This document shows positions 30,276 to 38,238 of a stretch of DNA of 64,000 bases, one piece after another. A model generated the notes under the pieces. The model did no database searches. It was not told the origin of the DNA and worked only from the letters and a program-made list of their open reading frames with translations. Source of the stretch: Quadrisphaera setariae (GTDB lineage: Bacteria; Actinomycetota; Actinomycetes; Actinomycetales; Quadrisphaeraceae); contig NZ_VKAC01000001.1 of the NCBI RefSeq assembly GCF_008041935.1, positions 496,001-560,000 on the forward strand, given 5' to 3'. The position numbers and the translations under genes are program-made. Each line of letters starts with the position of its first letter. The stretch's first letter is position 1.

Positions 30276-31261
30276 TTGCCGGCGAGCGCCTTCTGCTCGG
30301 CGAGGTCGGAGTCGACCATCATCTGCACCAGCTCGGTGAAGCCGACCTTCAGCTCCCAGCCGAGCTGGGTCTTGGCCTTGGTCGGGTCGCCGATGAGCAG
30401 GTCGACCTCGGCCGGGCGCATGAAGGCCGGGTCCTGGCGGACGTAGCCGGACCAGTCGCTGATGCCGACGTGGGCGAAGGCGACGTCGAGCAGCTCGCTG
30501 ATGGCGTGGGTCTCCCCGGTGGCCACGACGTAGTCGTCGGCGGTGTCCTGCTGCAGCATCCGCCACATCGCCTCGACGTAGTCCCCGGCGAAGCCCCAGT
30601 CGCGGCGGGCGTCGAGGTTGCCCAGCACGAGTTCATCCTGCAGGCCCAGGCTGATGCGGGCGACGGCCTGGGTGACCTTGCGGGTGACGAACTCCGGGCC
30701 GCGCCGGGGGCTCTCGTGGTTGAACAGGATCCCCGAGGAGGCGTGCATGCCGTAGGACTCGCGGTAGTTGATGGTCATGTAGTGGCCGAAGACCTTGGCC
30801 ACGCCGTAGGGGGAGCGGGGCCACAGCAGGGTGTCCTCCTTCTGGGGCACGGCCTGGACCTTGCCGTACATCTCCGAGGAGGAGGCCTGGTAGAAGCGGA
30901 CCTTGGTCATGTCGTCGCCGGAGTAGAGGCGGACGGCTTCCAGGGCGTTGAGCACCCCCTTGCCGGTGACCTCGGCGGTGAGGTCGGCGTTCTCCCAGGA
31001 GTAGGCCACGAAGGAGATGGCACCGAGGTTGTAGAACTCGTCGGGCCGGGCGATGTTGAGGGCCCTGATCAGGGAGGACAGGTCCATGAGGTCGCCGGTG
31101 AGGACCTTGACGCCGGGGACCTCGCGGGCCAGCAGCGGCAGCTTGGGGTTGTTCTGCCCGCGGACCAGGCCGTACACCTCATAGCCCTTGGACAGCAGCA
31201 GCTCGGACAGGTACAGACCGTCCTGGCCGGTGACTCCGGTGATCAGCGCGCGCTTGGCCAT
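30272..31261 (-). CDS. gmd: GDP-mannose 4,6-dehydratase
   Basis: Gmd converts GDP-D-mannose to GDP-4-keto-6-deoxy-D-mannose, the precursor of GDP-fucose, GDP-rhamnose and related sugars. The 329-residue protein has GVTGQDGLYLSELL, FYNLGAISFVAYSW, the catalytic ASSSEMYG plus SPYGVAK, FNHESPRRGPEFVTRKVTQ and ARRDWGFAGDYVEAMW, all typical of active Gmd. Its codon use is less extremely GC-rich than the paralog. It is the first gene of a two-gene operon and starts at ATG 31261. ManB encoded at 48.5 kb could supply mannose-1-phosphate. Confidence 0.93.
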   Translation of the reverse strand: MAKRALITGVTGQDGLYLSELLLSKGYEVYGLVRGQNNPKLPLLAREVPGVKVLTGDLMDLSSLIRALNIARPDEFYNLGAISFVAYSWENADLTAEVTGKGVLNALEAVRLYSGDDMTKVRFYQASSSEMYGKVQAVPQKEDTLLWPRSPYGVAKVFGHYMTINYRESYGMHASSGILFNHESPRRGPEFVTRKVTQAVARISLGLQDELVLGNLDARRDWGFAGDYVEAMWRMLQQDTADDYVVATGETHAISELLDVAFAHVGISDWSGYVRQDPAFMRPAEVDLLIGDPTKAKTQLGWELKVGFTELVQMMVDSDLAEQKALAGK

Positions 31262-31345
31262 GCGCCGACCCTAGGGGACGGTCCTCGACGTCGTCCTCGG
31301 AGTGCTCGGCTGTGCCACCCTGGGACCGGGCCCCTGACCGGGCCC

Positions 31346-31384
31346 CCGGACGAGGGTGCCGTACCCGGACAGCGACAAGACGGC
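31346..31384 (+). promoter_or_regulatory. Guanidine-III riboswitch (mini-ykkC family, ykkC-III)
   Basis: The 39-base segment matches the ykkC-III consensus almost fully, including CCGGACGAGG, GCCGTACCCGG and GACAAGACGGC. Stem 1 is 31346-31349 with 31365-31368; stem 2 is 31358-31362 with 31380-31384, together an H-type pseudoknot. The ribosome binding site GGGAGG (31398-31403) starts 14 bases after it and the SMR gene at 31410. Guanidinium binding would therefore most likely act on translation initiation of the exporter. Confidence 0.92.
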
Positions 31385-31409
31385 CGTGCTGTCGACTGGG
31401 AGGTCACCC

Positions 31410-31724
31410 GTGTCCTGGCTCGTGCTCGTCCTGTCCGGTGTGCTGGAGGCCGTCTGGGCCACCGCCCTGGGCCGGTCGGAGGGCTTCACCCGGCCCGGCC
31501 CGACCGTCGTCTTCGCCGTCGTGATCCTCGCGAGCATGGCCGGCCTGGCCTACGCGATGCGCGAGCTGCCCGTCGGCACGTCCTACGCGGTGTGGGTGGG
31601 CATCGGCGCGACGCTCACGGTCGCGTACGCGATGGCCACCGGCACCGAGCCGGTCTCCGTGCTCAAGGTGGTGTTCCTGGCGATGATCGTCGGCGGCGTG
31701 GTGGGCCTCAAGCTCGTCCACTGA
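31410..31724 (+). CDS. Small multidrug resistance family guanidinium exporter (Gdx/SugE-type)
   Basis: The 104-residue protein has four membrane helices. The essential Glu is at position 13 in SGVLEAVWATAL, and GFTRPGPTVVF, LPVGTSYAVWVGIGA and a C-terminal LKLVH follow. These features favour the Gdx/SugE branch, which exports guanidinium in exchange for protons, over EmrE-like drug pumps. GTG 31410 is fixed by GGGAGG six bases upstream. A longer open frame begins inside the riboswitch and is not the start. The preceding guanidine-III riboswitch independently supports the substrate. Its last 17 bases overlap the convergent TIGR03089 gene. Confidence 0.93.
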   Translation: MSWLVLVLSGVLEAVWATALGRSEGFTRPGPTVVFAVVILASMAGLAYAMRELPVGTSYAVWVGIGATLTVAYAMATGTEPVSVLKVVFLAMIVGGVVGLKLVH

Positions 31725-32391
31725 CCGCGGTGGCGCCCTCCTGGGCGGCCACGCGGTCAGCGTCGGGGGCGCCGGGGCCCAGCAGCACCGCGCTGCCGCC
31801 GCCGGCGAGCGCCGACAGCACCGCGTCGAGCGCGGCAGCGTCGCCCAGCTCGCGCACGTCGACGAGCACGCGGGCGCCCGGCGCGGCCGGGTCCGCCACC
31901 TCCAGGCCCGGGGCGTCCAGCACGAAGGGCAGGGCGTCACCGAACCCGGCCACCACCGCGGCCGAGTCCAGCGCCCCCGCCGGCACGGACGAGGCGCGCA
32001 GCGCCAGCGCCCCCAGCGCCTGCACCACCACCTGCTCCGCACCCTCGCTGGCGGCCGGGTCGGCTCCGTCGGCGACCACCGCGACGCGCGCGTCGTCGTC
32101 CTGCTCCACCGGCTCCGCGCCGACCGCGCCCAGCGCGAGCCGCCAGGCCACCGTCCGCCAGTGCGCGGGCAGCGCCAGGAGCACGGGGTCGCCGACCTCG
32201 ACGTCCAGCTCCTCCACGAGCAGGTTGGCGGTCTTGGCCACCCAGTTCTCCAGCACGCGCGCCGACAGCTCCACGCGCTCGCCGTCAGCGCCGTACCAGG
32301 TGACGCGGGGGCGGCCCGAGTCCTGGGAGCGCAGGCCGGCCAGGAGGCGGGCGACGTCGACGCGGGTGGTGCTGTCGGCGGGGGAGCTCAC
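31708..32391 (-). CDS. TIGR03089 family protein (AMP-binding-enzyme-like fragment)
   Basis: The 227-residue protein matches the actinobacterial TIGR03089 family, which resembles only the N-terminal part of AMP-forming acyl-CoA synthetases. Visible features are TWYGADGERVELSARVLENWVAKTANLL, VLLALPAHWRTVAWRLALGAVGA and a C-terminal GSAVLLGPGAPD. It lacks the phosphate-binding and adenylation motifs of active ligases, so it is probably not an enzyme of that type. GTG 32391 has no good ribosome binding site. The 3' end overlaps the SMR gene by 17 bases on the opposite strand. Function unknown. Confidence 0.75.
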   Translation of the reverse strand: MSSPADSTTRVDVARLLAGLRSQDSGRPRVTWYGADGERVELSARVLENWVAKTANLLVEELDVEVGDPVLLALPAHWRTVAWRLALGAVGAEPVEQDDDARVAVVADGADPAASEGAEQVVVQALGALALRASSVPAGALDSAAVVAGFGDALPFVLDAPGLEVADPAAPGARVLVDVRELGDAAALDAVLSALAGGGSAVLLGPGAPDADRVAAQEGATAVSGRA

Positions 32392-32449
32392 GACGACGAC
32401 GGTAGGCGCAGGGTTCCGCGGCGCCTCGCGCAGGCCGCAGGATGGACGC

Positions 32450-33475
32450 GTGGACCGGGCGGGGGGAGCGGGGGCTGCTCCGGCGGCGCAGCGCACGCTC
32501 GTGCTGCGGCAGCCGCTCGACCTGTCCGCCACGCTCGGGCCGCTGCGCCGCGGCGGCGGGGACCCCGCGGTGCGCCGCGTGGGCGTCGGGCCGTGGGCCA
32601 CGTGGTGGTGGGCCACGCGGACCCCTGCGGGCACTGCGCTGATGAGCCTGCAGCACCTGCCCAGTGGCGGTCCGCACGGAGCGGTGCGGGCCGCGGCGTG
32701 GGGCGCGGGCGCCGACTGCGCGGTGGCGGGCGTGCCCGAGCTGCTCGGGGAGGACCAGGACGGCAGCGCGTTCGTCCCCCGCGCCGAGCACGCCGCGCTG
32801 GTCTCCGCGTGGCGCCGCCACCGGGGCGTGCGCGTGCCGCGCACCCGCGCCGTCTTCGAGGCGCTGGCCGGCGCCGCCATCGAGCAGGTGGTGACCGGCG
32901 TGGAGGCGCACCGCGCGTGGCGCGACCTGCTGCGCCGCTTCGGGGAGGTGGCGCCCGGAGGCCTCCACGACGCCGGGCCGGTCGGGCCGTCGGCGCCCGG
33001 AGGCCCCGCCGAGGGCATGCGCGTGCCCCCGACAGCACGGGAGTGGGCCGCGATCCCCAGCTGGGAGTGGCTGCGCGCGGGCGTGGAGGAGCGCCGCCGC
33101 CGCGTGGTGGTCGGCGCCTCGCGGTGCGCGCCCGCGCTGGAGCGCACCGTGCTCCTGCCGCCCGAGCGCGTCGAGCCGGCCCTGCGGACGCTGCCGGGGG
33201 TGGGCGTGTGGACGGCGGCCGAGGTGCGCCACCGCGCCCACGGAGACCCCGACGCCTTCTCCTTCGCCGACTACCACGTGGCCAAGAACGTCTCCTACGC
33301 CCTGACCGGCCAGGTGCTGGACGACGCCGGCTGCGCCGAGGTCATCGAGTGCTACCGCGGGCACCGCTACCGGGTGCAGCGGCTGCTGGAGCTCGACGGC
33401 ATCGCCAGGCCCCGCCGTGCGGCGCGGATGACGCTGCCCACCCACGTGCCGGTGGCCACCGGCATGAGGTCGTGA
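32450..33475 (+). CDS. DNA-3-methyladenine glycosylase II-like (AlkA/HhH-GPD)
   Basis: The 341-residue protein carries the helix-hairpin-helix GPD motif LRTLPGVGVWTAAEV, followed by the catalytic-Asp region FSFADYHVAKN, in its C-terminal third. An N-terminal region with RTLVLRQPLDLSATLGPL matches the AlkA beta domain. Such enzymes excise alkylated purines during base excision repair. GTG 32450 is preceded by AGGATGG. There is no Cys cluster for an iron-sulfur site. It diverges from the TIGR03089 gene and is not obviously part of an operon. Confidence 0.85.
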   Translation: MDRAGGAGAAPAAQRTLVLRQPLDLSATLGPLRRGGGDPAVRRVGVGPWATWWWATRTPAGTALMSLQHLPSGGPHGAVRAAAWGAGADCAVAGVPELLGEDQDGSAFVPRAEHAALVSAWRRHRGVRVPRTRAVFEALAGAAIEQVVTGVEAHRAWRDLLRRFGEVAPGGLHDAGPVGPSAPGGPAEGMRVPPTAREWAAIPSWEWLRAGVEERRRRVVVGASRCAPALERTVLLPPERVEPALRTLPGVGVWTAAEVRHRAHGDPDAFSFADYHVAKNVSYALTGQVLDDAGCAEVIECYRGHRYRVQRLLELDGIARPRRAARMTLPTHVPVATGMRS

Positions 33476-33687
33476 ACCACCCCTGACCCACGCCCGCTGG
33501 GTCGTCGAACCGCGCTGACCTGCGGATCTGGCGGAGCTGGCGGTGCTGGGCTCTGCCGTCCGGGCGATCGCCGTCCCGAATCCCTGTGGCGAACGGGGGA
33601 CGAGATCACATCGCCCGTCAAGCGGACGACGCCCTCCGTCGATGCGTTCTTCGTAGACCACCCGTCGAAGGCATCACGGAGGAAGCC

Positions 33688-34098
33688 ATGCGCAGGAAAA
33701 CCGCCATCGTCCTAGGCGTGTCGGGCGCTGCCCTGGCGCTGACCGCCAGCAGCGCGTTCACGGCGGGAGGACTCACCTTCGCGACCGGTGCGACGGGGTT
33801 CATCGGCGGCAGCCAGCAGGTGACCATCTCCGGCACCGAGGTCAGCTCCATCGAGTACACGAAGAACACCGCTGGTGACGAGCTGACCGCTGCCAAGTTC
33901 GTCTTCTCCGACACCAACGCCGTGGGCAAGACCCCGACCATCACCCTCAACGACGGCTCCAGCTCGGGCGTGACGGACTGGACGTGCACGGCGGTGGCCA
34001 CGGCGAGCACGGTCACCTCCTCGACCTGCTCCAAGGGCACCAGCGGCACCGCCGTCACCCTGGCGTCGCTCGTCTCCATCAAGCTGACCGTCGCCTGA
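33688..34098 (+). CDS. Small secreted protein with a SipW-type signal region
   Basis: The 136-residue product begins MRRKTAIVLGVSGAALALTASSAF, a signal sequence with a basic start and short hydrophobic core. A Thr/Ser/Gly-rich beta-type body with two cysteines (WTCTA and STCSK) follows. GGAGG sits a few bases before ATG 33688. It is followed 13 bases later by a SipW-like signal peptidase gene. That pairing recalls TasA/camelysin-type subunits processed by SipW, and I infer that this is the substrate. No close family is recognised, and its codons are less GC-extreme than its neighbours. Confidence 0.72.
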   Translation: MRRKTAIVLGVSGAALALTASSAFTAGGLTFATGATGFIGGSQQVTISGTEVSSIEYTKNTAGDELTAAKFVFSDTNAVGKTPTITLNDGSSSGVTDWTCTAVATASTVTSSTCSKGTSGTAVTLASLVSIKLTVA

Positions 34099-34111
34099 TC
34101 CCCTTGGTCCT

Positions 34112-36202
34112 GTGACCGCACGGCAGCGCCTCGCCGCCGCCGCGACCGCCCTCGCGGTGGTCGTGGCGGCGGCGGTCGTGCTGCCCGTGCTCCTGGGGCA
34201 GATGAAGCTCGTGGTCACCCACGGCGTCAGCATGCAGCCCCTCTACCACCAGGGAGACCTGGTGGCCGTGTGGCGGGAGGACCACTACCGGGTCGGCGAC
34301 ATCATCGCCTTCGACCACGACGGCACCGACGCCAGCAAGACCCGCGTGCTCCACCGCGTCATCTCCGCCGGCGACGGGGGGTTCGTCACCCAGGGCGACA
34401 ACAACCCGAACCCGGACCCGGGCGTCACCCATCCCGACCGGGTCCTCGGCCGCGCCGTCCTCCACCTGGCCGGCGCGGGCGTCTGGGTGCAGCGCGCGGG
34501 AAGCCCCTGGGGCATCGCCCTCCTCGTCGGGGTGCCCCTCCTGCTGTCCCTCGGCGGCGGGGCTGCTGCCAGCGTCGGTCGTGGCGCCAGCCGAGCCCGC
34601 GGCGCCAGGGCGCGGCGCGCCGGGCAGCCCCTGGCGCCCGCGGCCCGTTCCCAGCTCCGCGTCGGCGCGCACACCAACCCTCCCGGCTCCGACCGCTGGG
34701 GCTCCCGGGCGGGACCCCCGACCCGGTCGAGCACCGCCGTCCCCACCCCGGGCGCGAACCCCATCGCCCTCGGGGTCGTCCTGGTGCTCGGGGCCGCCGG
34801 TCTCGGGCTCGGGGTCAGCGGCTGGACGACGCCGCCCGACACCACCACCACCCAGCCCGCAGCGGACCTCGTGCGCACGGCGACGTTCTCCTACGCCGCG
34901 GACGTGCGCCGCTCACCCGTCTACGACGGCTCCGTCGTCACCTCCCCCACCCCGGTCTTCCGCGCGGTGGCCACCGGCGTCCACGCCGACCTCGTCTACC
35001 GCGGCGCCGACGGCGAAGCGGGCAGCATCGACCTCACCGCCCTCCTGTCCAGCCCGGGAGGGTGGACGACGACGGTGCCCGTCGCCACCGGTCTCCGCTA
35101 CAGCGGCGGGTCGGCGGACCTGCAGGAGCTGCTCGACCTCGACGCGTTCCTCGCGCGCTCCGCGGCCGCCGCCGCCATCACCAAGCTCGACCCCCAGCCG
35201 CTGGCGGTGACGCTGACGGCCACGATCACCCCAGCCGACGCTGACCACGCCTCAGACCCGACGGCCGGTGGCCCGCTCGTCGCCACCATGCCGCTGACCG
35301 TGAGCGACGCCCAGGTCGGCCTCTCCAGCGCGGACGCCGAGCTTGTGGCCACCGCCAAGGTGCCGCAGACGCGGACCGTCACCTCACCCGGTGCCGTCTC
35401 CGTGGTGGGGATGGAGCTGCCCGTGCAGCCGGTGCGCGTCGCCGCCGTCGTCCTGCTCGTCCTCGCGGCTCTCGGTGGCCTCGTGCTGGCGCTCGTCACT
35501 GCGCTCGCCCGTTCCCGCGCCGCACACGCCGACGCGCGCAGCACCGAGACCGAGCGCGTGGCCGCGTGCCTCGCCGACCTGCTCGTGCCCGTCGTCGAGA
35601 TCCCCGGCGCGGACGCCGCCGTCGAGGTCATCTCGCCCGAGGCGCTGGAGCGCCTCGCCCGCGCCCACGAGCTCCCGGTGCTGCACCGCCGCGACCACGG
35701 GGCGGCGGTCTTCGCCGTCGTCGTGGAGGGCACCACCTACACCTGGTCGGAGCACGACGGCGAGGTCGTCTCGGACGAGGGGTTCCTCCTCGACCACGTG
35801 CTCCACCACGCGGACGGGGCGGGACCGATGCCCTGGGACGAGCCGTGCGGAGCGTCGCCGTCGTCGTCGCCCTTCGCGGCGACGACCCGGCCGGACGCTC
35901 CCGAGCACTGGAGCACTCCCGACCCCCAGGCCGCTCCGGCCCCCCTGTCACCGCGCCGCGCGGCGCGCGCGGCGCTGGCGGCCCAGCGCGAACCCGACCC
36001 CGACGAGCCGACCTTCGCGGAGCTCCTCCAGCCCGACGCCTTCAGCCGCCTCGTGGACCCCGATCCGTTCGCCCGCCTCGGGCCAGCGGCGCGAGGACCG
36101 GCGCGGCGCGCGCGCTCCGGTGACGGAGCTGGTCAGAGGACAGGTCAGCTCGGCTCGACCCGGCGGGAGCTCCCGCCGGGTCCTTCGCACGCCCGGCGCT
36201 GA
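34112..36202 (+). CDS. SipW-like signal peptidase I fused to a DUF5305-like membrane region
   Basis: A single 696-residue frame joins two proteins usually seen as separate genes. Residues 1-150 form a signal peptidase with an N-terminal membrane helix, the catalytic Ser in THGVSMQPLY, KTRVLHRVIS (the His replacing the bacterial Lys, as in SipW and eukaryotic enzymes) and TQGDNN, followed by a second helix. After a basic linker, residues 205-480 show a helix, an extracytoplasmic beta-rich domain (YSGGSADLQELLDLDAFLAR) and another helix, consistent with DUF5305. A cytoplasmic tail with ALERLARAHELPVLHR follows. GTG 34112 is the likely start. No frameshift or internal start with a good ribosome binding site is evident. 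Confidence 0.78.
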   Translation: MTARQRLAAAATALAVVVAAAVVLPVLLGQMKLVVTHGVSMQPLYHQGDLVAVWREDHYRVGDIIAFDHDGTDASKTRVLHRVISAGDGGFVTQGDNNPNPDPGVTHPDRVLGRAVLHLAGAGVWVQRAGSPWGIALLVGVPLLLSLGGGAAASVGRGASRARGARARRAGQPLAPAARSQLRVGAHTNPPGSDRWGSRAGPPTRSSTAVPTPGANPIALGVVLVLGAAGLGLGVSGWTTPPDTTTTQPAADLVRTATFSYAADVRRSPVYDGSVVTSPTPVFRAVATGVHADLVYRGADGEAGSIDLTALLSSPGGWTTTVPVATGLRYSGGSADLQELLDLDAFLARSAAAAAITKLDPQPLAVTLTATITPADADHASDPTAGGPLVATMPLTVSDAQVGLSSADAELVATAKVPQTRTVTSPGAVSVVGMELPVQPVRVAAVVLLVLAALGGLVLALVTALARSRAAHADARSTETERVAACLADLLVPVVEIPGADAAVEVISPEALERLARAHELPVLHRRDHGAAVFAVVVEGTTYTWSEHDGEVVSDEGFLLDHVLHHADGAGPMPWDEPCGASPSSSPFAATTRPDAPEHWSTPDPQAAPAPLSPRRAARAALAAQREPDPDEPTFAELLQPDAFSRLVDPDPFARLGPAARGPARRARSGDGAGQRTGQLGSTRRELPPGPSHARR

Positions 36203-36217
36203 CCGCGAGGAGCCGCC

Positions 36218-37147
36218 TCAGAGGCGCAGGCGGCGCAGCAGCCGCGGCGGCGCCCACCGCAGCACCTCGGTCACGGCCTGCGCTCCCGGCGGCGCCCACA
36301 CGACGTCGCGCTCGTCCTCCAGGCCCTGCGCGGTGAGGTCGGCGACGGCCTCCTTGGTGGTCGCCAGCCAGGCGGACCGTCCCGCCGTCATCCGCGTCCG
36401 CACGAAGCCCGGGCGCACCACCACCACGCGCACGCCGTCACCGCGGACGGCCTCCCGCAGCCCTGAGGCGAAGGCGTCGAGCCCGGCCTTGCTGGCCCCG
36501 TAGGCGAAGTCGGTGGAGCGCGCCCGCACCGCCGCGGCGCTGGAGAGCACCACGAGCGTGCCGCCGCGCTGGGTCTTCAACCGCTGCGCCGCCTCGGCGG
36601 CCAGCGCCACCGGCGCCGCCGTGTTGACCTGCACGAGGTCGGCCGCAGCGGTCGGGTCCTGCCAGGAGCGCTTGCCGTCAGGCAGCACCCCCACCGCCAG
36701 GACGACGACGTCGACGGGACCGACCGGCACGCCGCCGGCCACTCCGCGGGACCCGAACGCCTCCGCGAGCGCGGGTGACCACGTGGACGGTGCGCGGGCG
36801 TCCAGCGGCACGGCCCGCGCCGCGTGCCCCTCGGCGACCAGGGCCGTCACCGCCTCGGACAGCCGCGGGCCGGGACGTCCGGCGAGCACCACGTCCAGCG
36901 CGCGGTCGCGCCCGAGGCGGCGCACCAGGGCGAGGCCGATGTCGGAGGTGCCGCCGAGCAGCACCACGCGCTTCGGCTCGTGCGGCGGGCGGACCGGCAG
37001 CGCGGGCGGGGCGGCGGGGCCGGCCGCCGGGTCGCCGTCGCGTCCGGCCAGTCGGCTGGCGATCTGGTCCGAGAGGCGGTCTGCGAGGTCACCGAGCGGC
37101 AGCTGGGGGAGGCGCACCCCGACCATGCTGGCCGAGGGGCCGCTCAT
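36218..37147 (-). CDS. DprE2-like decaprenylphosphoryl-2-keto-ribose reductase (SDR family)
   Basis: The 309-residue SDR enzyme has RVVLLGGTSDIGLALVRRL, VLSSAAAVRARSTDFAYGASKAGLDAF (Ser-Tyr-Lys triad) and VVVVRPGFVRTRMTAG. It ends in VWAPPGAQAV and RWAPPRLLRRL. Order and C-terminus match mycobacterial DprE2, which reduces the 2-keto intermediate to decaprenylphosphoryl-arabinose. A roughly 55-residue Pro-rich N-terminal extension with a short helix is added. No DprE1 oxidase gene is present in the window. It converges with the DUF5305 fusion gene with only 15 bases between stops and diverges from cofD. Confidence 0.78.
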   Translation of the reverse strand: MSGPSASMVGVRLPQLPLGDLADRLSDQIASRLAGRDGDPAAGPAAPPALPVRPPHEPKRVVLLGGTSDIGLALVRRLGRDRALDVVLAGRPGPRLSEAVTALVAEGHAARAVPLDARAPSTWSPALAEAFGSRGVAGGVPVGPVDVVVLAVGVLPDGKRSWQDPTAAADLVQVNTAAPVALAAEAAQRLKTQRGGTLVVLSSAAAVRARSTDFAYGASKAGLDAFASGLREAVRGDGVRVVVVRPGFVRTRMTAGRSAWLATTKEAVADLTAQGLEDERDVVWAPPGAQAVTEVLRWAPPRLLRRLRL

Positions 37148-37182
37148 CGGCCAGAGCGGGCCAGACCGGCTCTGGAGCCGGT

Positions 37183-38238
37183 GTGAAGATGGACGACGTG
37201 CACATCTCGGCCATCGCCGGGGGCGTGGGCGGTGCGCGCTTCCTGCGCGGGCTGCTCGCCCACCTCGCGGCCTCGCCCGACCCCGACCGCCGCAGCGCCC
37301 GCGTGACCGCCGTCGTCAACACCGGCGACGACACCACGATGCACGGCCTGCGCATCACGCCCGACCTCGACACGGTCATGTACACCCTCGGCGGCGCCGT
37401 CCACGAGGAGCAGGGCTGGGGCCGGCGCGACGAGAGCCGCGTCGTCTCGTCAGAGCTCGCCGCCTACGGCACGGGCCCGGACTGGTTCACGCTCGGAGAC
37501 CGCGACCTCGGCACGCACGTCTTCCGCACCCAGCTGCTGCGCGAGGGACTGCCCCTGTCGGCGGTGGTGGAGCGCCTGTGCCAGCGGTGGCTGCCCGGCG
37601 GGGTGCCCGCCGGTGGGCTGCCCGGTGGGCCGACCGTGCGGCTGCTCCCCATGAGCGACGACGACGTCGAGACGCACGTCCACCTGACCGACGGCCGGAC
37701 CGTGCACTTCCAGGAGTGGTGGGTGCGGCTGCGGGCCTCGGTGCCCGCCACGGGCTTCTCGCAGGTGGGCGTCGACGCCGCGTCGCCCGCGCCGGGCGTG
37801 CTGGAGGCGCTGCGCGACGCCGACGCGGTGCTCCTGCCGCCGTCCAACCCCGTGGTGAGCATCGGCACGGTGCTCGGGGTGCCCGGCGTGAGGGAGGCGC
37901 TGCGCGACGGGGGAGCACCCGTCGTCGGCGTCTCGCCGATCCTCGGCGGGAAGGCGGTGCGGGGCATGGCCGACGCGTGCCTGAGCGCGATCGGCGCGGA
38001 GACGTCCGCCCTGGGCGTGGCCGGCCTGCACGCCGACCTGCTCGACACCTGGCTCGTGGACGACGACGCCGACGGCGCTCTGCACGGCACCAGCGTCCCG
38101 GGAGCCGCGCCCGGCAGGGGGCGGGTGCTCGCCCGGCCGCTGCTCATGAGCTCGCCGCAGGCCGCCGCCGACCTCGCCGGAGCCGCCCTCGACGCCGCCC
38201 TGGCCACCGGTCGCCGCCCGAGGCGGAGCGCCGCATGA
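37183..38238 (+). CDS. cofD: 2-phospho-L-lactate transferase (F420 biosynthesis, CofD/FbiA)
   Basis: CofD joins the lactyl or phosphoenolpyruvyl phospho-moiety to the deazaflavin Fo. The 351-residue protein has the CofD signature IAGGVGGARFLRGLL, NTGDDTTMHGLRITPDLDTVMYTLGG, RDLGTHVFRTQLL and PPSNPVVSIGTVL, and ends near VSPILGGKAVRGMAD. These cover the Fo- and GTP-binding sites. GTG 37183 has GGAG five bases upstream; ATG 37189 is the alternative. It starts a three-gene operon of four-base overlaps and diverges from the DprE2-like gene over about 35 bases. Confidence 0.95.
   Translation: MKMDDVHISAIAGGVGGARFLRGLLAHLAASPDPDRRSARVTAVVNTGDDTTMHGLRITPDLDTVMYTLGGAVHEEQGWGRRDESRVVSSELAAYGTGPDWFTLGDRDLGTHVFRTQLLREGLPLSAVVERLCQRWLPGGVPAGGLPGGPTVRLLPMSDDDVETHVHLTDGRTVHFQEWWVRLRASVPATGFSQVGVDAASPAPGVLEALRDADAVLLPPSNPVVSIGTVLGVPGVREALRDGGAPVVGVSPILGGKAVRGMADACLSAIGAETSALGVAGLHADLLDTWLVDDDADGALHGTSVPGAAPGRGRVLARPLLMSSPQAAADLAGAALDAALATGRRPRRSAA

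Noticed and set aside
31356-31409. Longer N-terminus for the SMR protein
   Set aside because: The extension lies within and just after the guanidine-III riboswitch and lacks a ribosome binding site. GTG 31410 has a strong one and matches family length.
33540-33687. Possible c-di-AMP or c-di-GMP riboswitch before the small secreted gene, suggested by GAACGGGGGA
   Set aside because: Only a short string matches; the paired helices and conserved joining sequences are not found.
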